Assembly: GCA_009924535.1 (NCBI GenBank)
Contig: RFRI01000075.1
Span: forward strand, 1 to 6,742
DNA length: 6,742 nt
Direction of reading: 5' to 3'
Source: Verrucomicrobiota bacterium
GTDB taxonomy: Bacteria > Verrucomicrobiota > Verrucomicrobiia > Opitutales > UBA953
Below are positions 1-4,852 of the stretch, one piece after another. Under the pieces are notes generated by a model. It had not been told where the DNA came from, made no database searches, and worked only from the letters and a program-made list of their open reading frames with translations. How positions within the stretch are numbered: the first letter of the stretch is position 1; every line of letters starts with the position of its first letter. Both the position numbers and the translations under genes were made by a program.

Positions 1-52
1 CCTTAGGGGGGTGCCCATGGGAGGGAATCTCCGAATCACAGTGGAAACTTTA

Positions 53-75
53 CCTATGCCCGGGGGTTGCATAGG
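53..75 (+). promoter_or_regulatory. Inverted repeat/hairpin overlapping the sulfatase ribosome binding site
   Basis: CCTATGC (53-59) and GCATAGG (69-75) are perfect 7-bp complements separated by a 9-base loop. The second arm covers the first bases of the only good Shine-Dalgarno sequence (AGGGA, 73-77), which lies 7 nt before the ATG at 85. In RNA the hairpin would hide part of the ribosome binding site; in DNA the same dyad could be a repressor operator. The pairing is seen directly; the regulatory role is inferred. Confidence 0.4.
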
Positions 76-84
76 GATAAACCC

Positions 85-1494
85 ATGCCCCTTCGCCCCC
101 TCGTCGCCTTCGTGGCCGTCTTCTCGGCCTGCCTAGCCTCCCTCTCCGGAGCGACCGCCAAGCCGAACATCATCTACATCCTGGCGGACGACCTCGGCTT
201 CGCCGAGCTCGGGTGCAACGGCGCCGACAAGTACAAGACGCCGAACATCGACGCGCTGGCGAAGAACGGCGTGCGCTTCACGCATTTCTACACCGCTCCG
301 CTCTGCGGCCCCTCCCGTTCGCTGATCCTGACCGGTCGTTATGCTTTCCGCACCGGCGCCGTCACGCAGGACGCCTGCAAGACTCTCGTCCGGACCGGCG
401 ACAAGGCCGAGCAGATGATCCCGACGGTCCTGAAGCAGGCCGGCTACGCCACCGCGCTCATCGGCAAGTGGGGCCAACTTTCGCCTTCGGGTAGCCCGGC
501 CGAGTGGGGCTTCGAGCATGACTTCCACTTCAAGGCCAGTGGCATGTACTGGAACAGCACCCGGGTAAAGACCATGACCGAGGACGGCAAGGTGCGCGGC
601 GATCCCGACTCCTACGTCATCGACGGCAAGACCATCCCGGTGAAGGACAGCGAGTATATCCCGGACCTGATGCATAAGGACGCCGTCGCTTGGCTCGAAG
701 CGCACAAGGGTGGCCCGTTCTTCCTCTATTATTCCATGTCCCACGTGCACGGCGAGATCCTGCCCACGCCCGACAGCGCCCCGGCTCCCGCCGGCGAAAC
801 CGCGTCGACGCGTCTGGCCCGTCACTACACGGATAATATCAGCTACATGGACAAGCTCGTCGGCAAGCTGATGGCCGAACTCGACCGCCTCAAGCTCCGC
901 GACAACACCTTGATCGTCTTCATGGGCGACAACGGCACCGCCAAGGCGCATGCGCCCGTCGCGACGATCGGCGCTAAGCGTCTCGACGGCGAGAAGGGTT
1001 CGATGAAGGAAGGCGGCGGCCTGGTCCCGTTCTTCGCCACCTGGCCCGGCGTCACTCCGGCCGGCAAGGTGAACGCCAACGTCGCCGACGCCAGCGACCT
1101 CCTGCCGACCTTCGCCGAAGTCGCCGGCGCGCCGCTGCCGACCGGCCGCGTGATCGACGGCCGCAGCCTCGTCTCGCAGTTCAAGGGCGATACGCAGTCG
1201 CCCCGCACCTGGGCCTATTGCCAGCTCAGCAATAACTACTACGTCCGCGAAGCGGGCTGGAAACTCGACCAGTCCGGCACCCTTTACGACATGAAGGAAG
1301 CACCTTTCAAGGAGGTCGCGGTCGCGACCGACACCAAGGATGAGGCCGCCATCGCGGCCCGCCAGCGCCTCGCCGCCGCCTTGACCGGCCTGAATCCCTC
1401 TGCCGGCTTCAAGGATGAGGTGGGCGACGGCTCCGGCCGCAGCGGCAACAAGGAGGAGAAAAAGAAGAAGAAAAAAGCCGCCGCCGCTAAGTAA
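85..1494 (+). CDS. Exported type I sulfatase (formylglycine-dependent, arylsulfatase-like)
   Basis: Hydrolyses sulfate esters, most likely on a sulfated polysaccharide; the exact substrate cannot be read from the sequence. I start at ATG 85 because it follows AGGGA by 7 nt and gives a clean signal peptide (hydrophobic residues about 5-20, likely cleavage after Ala-Thr-Ala near residue 25); an in-frame TTG at 67 adds six residues. The 469-aa length is normal for the family. Visible motifs: metal-binding Asp-Asp at 35-36 (ILADDLG), CGPSR with Cys74 to be converted to formylglycine, GKWG (Lys128), SHVHG (His220, His222), GDNG (Asp282, Asn283) and GEKGS (Lys304). The His of the classic GKWH motif is Gly here, as I recall for some environmental sulfatases. 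The C terminus is a Lys/Ala-rich tail (KEE, six Lys, four Ala, Lys). First gene of a three-gene operon; the SGNH hydrolase begins 6 nt after its stop. Activity needs a formylglycine-generating or anSME maturase encoded elsewhere. Confidence 0.93.
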   Translation: MPLRPLVAFVAVFSACLASLSGATAKPNIIYILADDLGFAELGCNGADKYKTPNIDALAKNGVRFTHFYTAPLCGPSRSLILTGRYAFRTGAVTQDACKTLVRTGDKAEQMIPTVLKQAGYATALIGKWGQLSPSGSPAEWGFEHDFHFKASGMYWNSTRVKTMTEDGKVRGDPDSYVIDGKTIPVKDSEYIPDLMHKDAVAWLEAHKGGPFFLYYSMSHVHGEILPTPDSAPAPAGETASTRLARHYTDNISYMDKLVGKLMAELDRLKLRDNTLIVFMGDNGTAKAHAPVATIGAKRLDGEKGSMKEGGGLVPFFATWPGVTPAGKVNANVADASDLLPTFAEVAGAPLPTGRVIDGRSLVSQFKGDTQSPRTWAYCQLSNNYYVREAGWKLDQSGTLYDMKEAPFKEVAVATDTKDEAAIAARQRLAAALTGLNPSAGFKDEVGDGSGRSGNKEEKKKKKKAAAAK

Positions 1495-1500
1495 GCCTCC

Positions 1501-2208
1501 ATGCTCCTCCGTCTGCTCATCGCCCTCGGCCTGTCTGTTTTTTCCGCGCTGGCGGCCGACGAGGTCCTGACGGACAAGTCCTCCTCTTCGAAGGTCCTCG
1601 CCCTCTACCAGAAGATCCTAGCCGCCGCGCAGAAGGAGCCACCGGCGCCTGGCTCCGTTATCTGTATCGGCAGTTCGCACATGCAGTTATGGAAGAGCGT
1701 GAAGGAGGACCTCGCGCCGCTCACCGTCCATAATTTCGGTATCGGGGGCAGCCGCATGAATCAGGCCGCCGACCTGTTCATCGATAACCTCGCCATCCCC
1801 TTCAAGCCGCGCGCCGTCATCCTTTACGAGGGCAGCAACGACATCAACGCCGGGACCAAACCCGAGGAAGTCCTCGCGAATTTCCGCAAGCTGTACGGCA
1901 AGCTGCACGCCGCCTTGCCGCAGACCCGCCTCTACGTTCTCGGCGTCGTGCCCAGCCCCGGCAAGCGCTTCGAGAAGATCGCCGACCTGCGGAAGACGAA
2001 CGAGCTGATCGCCAAGGAGTGCGCCACTCAGCCTTGGATGAAGTTCATCGACGTCACCGAGCCGCTGATCGGCGCCGATGGAAAGCCCAAGGAAGAACTC
2101 TTTATTCCCGGGAATATCCATATGTTGCCGGCCGGCTACGCCGTCTGGAAATCCGTCATCGCCCCCGTGGTCGTCCCCGCCGAGAAGCCCTTCGAACATG
2201 TCAAATAA
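1501..2208 (+). CDS. Exported SGNH/GDSL-type esterase
   Basis: A 235-aa SGNH-fold hydrolase, probably an esterase removing acetyl or other acyl groups from a carbohydrate. An N-terminal signal peptide (hydrophobic 2-16, likely cleavage after Ala-Leu-Ala at 17-19) sends it out of the cytoplasm. Conserved blocks are visible: block I IGSSHM (57-61; Ser59 fits the nucleophile, with Ser58 in place of the usual Asp of GDS), block II Gly in GIGGS (80-84), block III GSND (111-114, Asn113) and block V His207 in NIHMLPAGY. The Asp normally three residues before that His is Gly204, so the usual Ser-Asp-His triad looks incomplete. ATG 1501 lies 6 nt after the sulfatase stop and has no close Shine-Dalgarno sequence, suggesting translational coupling; an AAGGAGG at 1450-1456 is too far upstream for normal initiation. 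Its pairing with the sulfatase fits removal of sulfate and ester decorations from the same glycan. The fold is clear; the substrate is inferred. Confidence 0.87.
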   Translation: MLLRLLIALGLSVFSALAADEVLTDKSSSSKVLALYQKILAAAQKEPPAPGSVICIGSSHMQLWKSVKEDLAPLTVHNFGIGGSRMNQAADLFIDNLAIPFKPRAVILYEGSNDINAGTKPEEVLANFRKLYGKLHAALPQTRLYVLGVVPSPGKRFEKIADLRKTNELIAKECATQPWMKFIDVTEPLIGADGKPKEELFIPGNIHMLPAGYAVWKSVIAPVVVPAEKPFEHVK

Positions 2209-2452
2209 TCACCCTTCGGATTTCAAACGGAATCTCCGTCGGGAGATCGCCGGCTACTTCATTGTCGTCCTTTGTGCCCTGCCGTTCCGGATGGCTCTCA
2301 TGACGAGTTATGCGGACGCCAAAGAAGGCTTCGGCTTCTTTTGGAACCAGTACCTCAGCGGTATCTCCATCGGTCTCATTGGCGCCGTCTTCATCTCCAA
2401 GCTACGTCTCCGCTACAAGCTCGCCCTGACCTTCGTCCTGGTGGCGATCTGA
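2198..2452 (+). CDS. Small membrane protein of unknown function, possibly truncated
   Basis: An 84-aa protein starting at ATG 2198, which overlaps the end of the SGNH hydrolase gene by 11 nt; the overlap supports this start over the in-frame ATG at 2078 deep inside that gene. The N terminus is polar (MSNNHPSDFKRNLRRE), followed by hydrophobic segments at about 18-36 (around YFIVVLCALPF) and 50-67 (around YLSGISIGLIGAVF), then a basic loop (KLRLRYK) and a third hydrophobic stretch, LALTFVLVAI, that stops after only about ten residues. I recognise no family. The abrupt end inside a would-be third helix, just before the att-like region, could mean that the 3' end was lost when mobile DNA arrived, or the protein may simply end there. 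It is probably co-transcribed with the sulfatase and esterase genes and acts in the inner membrane. Confidence 0.6.
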   Translation: MSNNHPSDFKRNLRREIAGYFIVVLCALPFRMALMTSYADAKEGFGFFWNQYLSGISIGLIGAVFISKLRLRYKLALTFVLVAI

Positions 2453-2463
2453 CCTCGCTTGGC

Positions 2464-2484
2464 TTGTTAGAGTCTTTGTCAGAG
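2464..2484 (+). repeat. Left pair of 9-bp direct repeats (TTGTYAGAG)
   Basis: TTGTTAGAG at 2464-2472 and TTGTCAGAG at 2476-2484, 12 bp apart start to start. The same motif with the same 12-bp pitch occurs at 2636-2656, on the other side of the tRNA-Ser fragment. These are best explained as arm-type binding sites for the integrase or an accessory factor. The sequences are seen; the role is inferred. Confidence 0.5.
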
Positions 2485-2534
2485 TAGACATAGCCAACCC
2501 GGGAAAGGGCGGCCTTTTAGGCTCGAAACCTAGC

Positions 2535-2562
2535 TGGCGGAGAGGGAGGGATTCGAACCCTC
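2535..2562 (-). other. 3' fragment of a tRNA-Ser gene, probable att core
   Basis: Read on the minus strand this is a tRNA 3' end: T-stem GAGGG, loop TTCGAAT, T-stem CCCTC, acceptor strand CCTCTCC, discriminator G and an encoded CCA. Discriminator G with this acceptor strand fits tRNA-Ser. The required 5' partner (GGAGAGG), the D-arm, anticodon arm and long variable arm are absent upstream on the same strand, so this is not a whole gene. A displaced tRNA 3' end beside an integrase gene is the classic sign of a tRNA-targeted attachment site. The identity block may extend a few bases beyond 2562. Confidence 0.8.
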
Positions 2563-2588
2563 GGATTTTTGCTACGTCATTAGTGGCA

Positions 2589-2613
2589 TCAATAGTGTCT
2601 TTATTGAATCAAT
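2589..2613. repeat. ATCAAT repeats and a short palindrome in an AT-rich patch
   Basis: ATCAAT occurs at 2589-2594 and 2608-2613, and the second copy is half of the odd palindrome ATTGA-A-TCAAT (2603-2613). The patch lies between the tRNA fragment and the right-hand arm repeats and is much more AT-rich than the rest of the window. Such sites are plausible for a bending protein or an excisionase, but I see no full match to an IHF consensus. Confidence 0.25.
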
Positions 2614-2635
2614 ACACACAGTAACCATCAGTGAT

Positions 2636-2656
2636 TTGTTAGAGAATTTGTTAGAG
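2636..2656 (+). repeat. Right pair of 9-bp direct repeats (TTGTTAGAG)
   Basis: Two perfect copies of TTGTTAGAG at 2636-2644 and 2648-2656, 12 bp apart, in the same orientation as the pair at 2464-2484. They lie 74 bp from the tRNA-Ser fragment and 55 bp before the integrase start, where arm-type sites of a tyrosine-recombinase att site would be expected. Confidence 0.55.
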
Positions 2657-2661
2657 TTCCT

Positions 2662-2683
2662 CTTGCGACGAAACGTTCGCAAG
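2662..2683. promoter_or_regulatory. Perfect 7-bp inverted repeat upstream of the integrase gene
   Basis: CTTGCGA (2662-2668) and TCGCAAG (2677-2683) are exact complements separated by 8 bases, ending 28 bp before the integrase ATG. This is the size and place of an operator for a dimeric repressor or excisionase controlling integrase transcription; an mRNA leader hairpin is the alternative. No convincing -35/-10 pair is visible nearby. Confidence 0.4.
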
Positions 2684-2711
2684 GCATTCTGAATCGAAGA
2701 GCAGTTTAGTC

Positions 2712-3869
2712 ATGCACATGTATCGTCAGCTTAAGCGTTCCAAAGTTTGGTACGCGCGCTTCCGCGCCTCGGATGGAAAATGGGTTTCTCGTAGCACCGG
2801 GATGATCGCAAAAGACAAGGCCACGCAGGTCGCGGTTCAGTTCGAACGCGATGCTCGTCTCGCCGTGGTCGATGGCGAACTTGCTGCGGCTGCGGTCACC
2901 AGGAACGCTGCCGACATGCACAAGCGCGTCACCGGCAAGGAACTCGAGTTCGTCTCGACGCGTACCTACATGCAGCAGTTCCTGGAGGCCAAGGGCACGA
3001 AGAGCACCGAGGCCACGGTCAGGTCATATGATAAGACCGTCAGGTATTTCTTGGCCCACCTCGGGCCTAAGGCCGCCGCAAGTATCCAAAAGGTGAAGCC
3101 TCAAGATGTACAGACCTACATCGCCAAGCGGATGGGGGAGGGCAGTCGCCCGGGTACGGTCAAACTCGACATCCGGGTTCTCTTTGCGGTTTTCAACCGA
3201 GCCATGCGTGAAGGGGTCTGTACGCTCAATCCCGTGGCCACGGTGGACATCCCCCTGGCTCAATCAGAGATCAAGAAGCCGTTTACCTTGGACGAGGTGG
3301 AGGCGATCTTGAAGGCCTGCCCAAGCGACGAATGGAAGTCCCTCTGCCTTCTGGCCTTCTACACCGGCGCCCGGATGGGGGATATCTGCGACCTGACCTG
3401 GGAGAATATCGATTTGGAAGCCGCCGACCCCTTTATCTCCTATACTCAGCGAAAGCTCCGCAAGGCCGAGCATAGTTTTGTGAAGTTGCCCCTACATCCG
3501 GATCTGAGGACCTGGCTTCTTGGCTATCGTGGGACGGCTGCCGTTAATCCTAAGGCGTCGGTCTTACCTTCTATGAGCAAGGCTCTTCCCGGAGGCCGCT
3601 GCGGCCTTAGCCAAGCCTTTATTGGCATCATGACTAAGGCTGGGGTAGACCCTTGCTACACCAAGCGCGGGAAGAACAAGGTGCCTGGCAAAAGCTTTCA
3701 TAGTTTCAGGCACACCATGGTTACCAACCTCGAGAGCCGGCAGATTGCCGAGAACGTTCGGATGCGCATGGTCGGCCATGCCAACGCCAACGTCCACCGA
3801 ATCTATTCACATGATGATTGGGGCGCCATCACTTCGGCAATCAACGGACTGCCAAGTCTCAGTGCCTGA
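2712..3869 (+). CDS. Tyrosine recombinase/integrase
   Basis: A complete 385-aa phage-type site-specific recombinase. Domains in order: a basic N-terminal region (about 1-55, around MYRQLKRSKVWYARF and KWVSRSTG) that probably binds arm-type sites; a core-binding SAM-like domain (about 84-170); and the catalytic domain (about 190-375). Catalytic residues are visible: Arg221 in TGARMGDI, a Lys in the beta-hairpin around 248-251, His330 and Arg333 in HSFRHT, His356 in VGH, and the nucleophile Tyr365 in HRIYSH. The spacing is canonical, so the enzyme should be active. ATG 2712 is used; an alternative ATG lies two codons later, and only a weak purine-rich ribosome site precedes them. Next to a tRNA-Ser 3' fragment with flanking direct repeats, it very probably integrates its element into a tRNA-Ser gene. 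Whether the element is a prophage, a genomic island or an ICE cannot be told from this end. Confidence 0.95.
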   Translation: MHMYRQLKRSKVWYARFRASDGKWVSRSTGMIAKDKATQVAVQFERDARLAVVDGELAAAAVTRNAADMHKRVTGKELEFVSTRTYMQQFLEAKGTKSTEATVRSYDKTVRYFLAHLGPKAAASIQKVKPQDVQTYIAKRMGEGSRPGTVKLDIRVLFAVFNRAMREGVCTLNPVATVDIPLAQSEIKKPFTLDEVEAILKACPSDEWKSLCLLAFYTGARMGDICDLTWENIDLEAADPFISYTQRKLRKAEHSFVKLPLHPDLRTWLLGYRGTAAVNPKASVLPSMSKALPGGRCGLSQAFIGIMTKAGVDPCYTKRGKNKVPGKSFHSFRHTMVTNLESRQIAENVRMRMVGHANANVHRIYSHDDWGAITSAINGLPSLSA

Positions 3870-3885
3870 TGGTATTAGATTTTGG

Positions 3886-3996
3886 ATGATTATCCTCCTG
3901 GCGTGTGGAACCCTCGGCGGCTCAGGTAGCCTAGCCCCAATTATTTTGCAGGAGGCATTGACTCCCCTCGGGGAGTGGGGAAGAATACTCATATGA
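3886..3996 (+). CDS. Possible 36-aa leader or lipoprotein-like small peptide
   Basis: An ATG at 3886, 17 nt after the integrase stop, opens a 36-codon frame whose TGA (3994-3996) overlaps the next gene's ATG (3993-3995) as ATGA, a classic coupling arrangement. The peptide begins MIILLACGTLGGSGS, a short hydrophobic stretch with a lipobox-like LLAC, then PIILQEALTPLGEWGRILI. No clear Shine-Dalgarno sequence precedes the ATG, and the same frame stays open for a while inside the end of the integrase gene, so it may be chance. If real, it is either a tiny secreted or membrane peptide or a leader whose translation opens the next ribosome site. I recognise no family. Confidence 0.3.
   Translation: MIILLACGTLGGSGSLAPIILQEALTPLGEWGRILI
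3919..3936 (+). terminator. Weak candidate terminator after the integrase gene
   Basis: GGCT-c-AGG (3919-3926) can pair with CCT-AGCC (3930-3936) around a TAG loop with one bulged base, followed a few bases later by a T-rich TTATTTT (3941-3947). The gap before the T run and the bulge make it weak, and it would interrupt the putative small ORF at 3886. Confidence 0.25.
3961..3976 (+). promoter_or_regulatory. Hairpin between a GGAGG and the 75-aa gene start
   Basis: ACTCCC (3961-3966) and GGGAGT (3971-3976) are perfectly complementary. The hairpin lies between a strong AGGAGG (3950-3955) and the ATG at 3993; the weaker site GGGGAAG (3977-3983), 9 nt before the ATG, directly follows the stem. 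Folding could bring the strong site closer to the ATG or control access to the start. No T run follows, so it is not a typical terminator. Confidence 0.3.
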
Positions 3997-4220
3997 GCAG
4001 TGGCAACAAGTTCAGCCGACAGGCTATGATGACTTTTGTCGGGATTTTCTCTGCCGGCATCCCCACGTCCATCCTCGGAAAGGCCATCTCCACTCCCAGT
4101 TACAAGGATGCCTTGAGGTCCTCGGGGGACTTCCAGACGGTCACCAGCGACTTCAGATCTGTTGCGAAAGACATGCGTGTAGGAGTCAAGAAGACTAAGG
4201 AATCCAATGTCGTCCGGTAA
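3993..4220 (+). CDS. Small protein of unknown function with one hydrophobic segment
   Basis: A 75-aa protein. I start at ATG 3993, which has GGGGAAG 9 nt upstream; an in-frame GTG at 3975 adds six residues but lies inside a hairpin. The N-terminal polar stretch (MSSGNKFSRQ) is followed by a moderately hydrophobic segment at about 11-28 (around MMTFVGIFSAGIPTSIL), which could be one membrane helix, then a polar, C-terminally basic region (RSVAKDMRVGVKKTKES). I recognise no family. Its 3' end overlaps the next gene by 14 nt, so the two are almost certainly translated together. It sits behind the integrase as cargo. The next protein also begins MSSGN, encoded by different codons, which may be coincidence or a shared N-terminal signal. 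Confidence 0.6.
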   Translation: MSSGNKFSRQAMMTFVGIFSAGIPTSILGKAISTPSYKDALRSSGDFQTVTSDFRSVAKDMRVGVKKTKESNVVR

Positions 4221-4641
4221 CTCAGCAACCAAGATTGTCGGGCAGGAGGCTGCCGACGGAACGAAGTCTCTGGCCCTCAGTCACGTCAATACCGACGCGC
4301 CACTCCTACCTGTCGCCGAGTTGGCGGCATTGCACAACTTCCGCCCAGACTTAGTGGACAAAGTGATAGAACTGACCGAGGTTGAAGGGAAGCACCGCCG
4401 TGCCTTGGCTTTGCTAACGGATGAGAGGAATTACTATACAGCTAGGCGCATGCAATGGATTAGCCTCGTTATTACCGCCATGTTTTTGGGCATGTGTTTA
4501 ACCATGGCCATGAAAGAAGCCTACGGTTTTGCCCTTTCAATGATGGCCATCGGCGGGGTATGCGTAAGCGCGCTGACCGCAATCTCGAACGCGGGGAAAG
4601 GCGATCAAGGCAAGGGAAGTTCCGCGGCCAAGACTAAATAA
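4207..4641 (+). CDS. Two-helix membrane protein, DUF2335-like
   Basis: A 144-aa protein. ATG 4207 follows TAAGGA (about 4196-4201) at a good distance and overlaps the preceding gene by 14 nt. Layout: a variable polar N terminus (1-30), a helical cytoplasmic part (about 36-80) with PVAELAALHNFRPDLVDKVIELTEVEGKHRR, then two predicted membrane helices at about 82-101 (around WISLVITAMFLGMCLTMA) and 107-127 (around GFALSMMAIGGVCVSAL), and a Lys/Gly-rich tail. The pattern of a proline-started helix, a Glu/His/Arg segment (EGKHRRA), an RRMQW entry into the first helix and a second helix soon after resembles DUF2335 predicted membrane proteins; this is pattern recognition, not a search result. The function of that family is unknown to me. 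As element cargo it could be an accessory, defence or holin-like protein, but nothing here decides between these. Confidence 0.65.
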   Translation: MSSGNSATKIVGQEAADGTKSLALSHVNTDAPLLPVAELAALHNFRPDLVDKVIELTEVEGKHRRALALLTDERNYYTARRMQWISLVITAMFLGMCLTMAMKEAYGFALSMMAIGGVCVSALTAISNAGKGDQGKGSSAAKTK

Positions 4642-4658
4642 GCAGAGTTCTGCTAATT
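4641..4658 (+). terminator. Weak candidate terminator after the cargo genes
   Basis: AGCAGA (4641-4646) pairs with TCTGCT (4649-4654), followed by AATTTT. The stem is only six pairs with a two-base gap and starts at the last base of the stop codon, so it is weak, but the place suits the end of the small-gene operon. The rest of the spacer to 4764 holds one more 5-bp hairpin (GAGCC 4715-4719 with GGCTC 4725-4729) and no gene I can support. Confidence 0.35.
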
Positions 4659-4764
4659 TTCAGGGGACGAGAAAGTCATCGCCGGCCCTAGACGGCACTT
4701 CCTTTCACTCGCTGGAGCCCGTTCGGCTCAGCTGGCGGACTTTGTTGGCAGGGTGTCAGGTAAT

Positions 4765-4791
4765 TGGGATAGTGCCGCTTTTTTGGTCCAG
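4765..4791 (+). repeat. IS left terminal inverted repeat
   Basis: Begins TGGGATA and ends TTTTTGGTCCAG, matching the reverse complement of 6090-6114 with a few mismatches and a 2-base length difference in the middle. A second matched block, CAGGGGGTG, follows at 4806-4814 and pairs with 6069-6077, so end similarity extends about 50 bp inward, probably as a transposase-binding region. Confidence 0.8.
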
Positions 4792-4852
4792 TTGAATGCA
4801 ATTCTCAGGGGGTGTTTACAACCCAACCCGAAAACACCAGAACACCCCCAAG

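Larger units (their letters stand above)
2535..4764 (+). mobile_element. One end of a tRNA-Ser-targeted integrative element
   Basis: The att-like tRNA-Ser fragment, the integrase and the chain of small genes after it form a coherent end of an integrated element. The left boundary is placed at the CCA end of the tRNA fragment. The right boundary is only the start of the insertion sequence; the true far end and the second att site are not in the window. The extent is inferred from gene content, not from a direct-repeat pair. Confidence 0.5.

Noticed and set aside
17..24. Early ATG at 17 as a gene start upstream of the sulfatase
   Set aside because: It gives no recognisable protein, and the signal peptide plus Shine-Dalgarno sequence point to ATG 85.
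133..951. Long minus-strand ORF of 272 codons opposite the sulfatase
   Set aside because: The sulfatase frame has all family motifs; long antisense frames are common in GC-rich genes, and this translation shows no recognisable domain.
2500..2534. GGTTTCGAGCC on the minus strand resembling another tRNA T-arm
   Set aside because: The bases on either side do not form a T-stem, and no acceptor strand or CCA follows.
2589..2656. CRISPR-like array suggested by short repeated motifs
   Set aside because: The repeats are only 6-9 bp with 3-bp gaps or irregular spacing; there are no spacer-sized units and no cas genes.
4726..4741. AGCTGGCGGA shared with the tRNA-Ser end (2532-2541), considered as a second att site
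   Set aside because: Only 10 bp match, and the T-arm and acceptor sequence that should follow are missing; it is too short for an att partner.
4792..4820. Possible IS promoter: TTGAAT, 17-bp spacer, TTTACA
   Set aside because: The spacing is right but the -10 matches only half of the consensus, so I could not support it as a feature.
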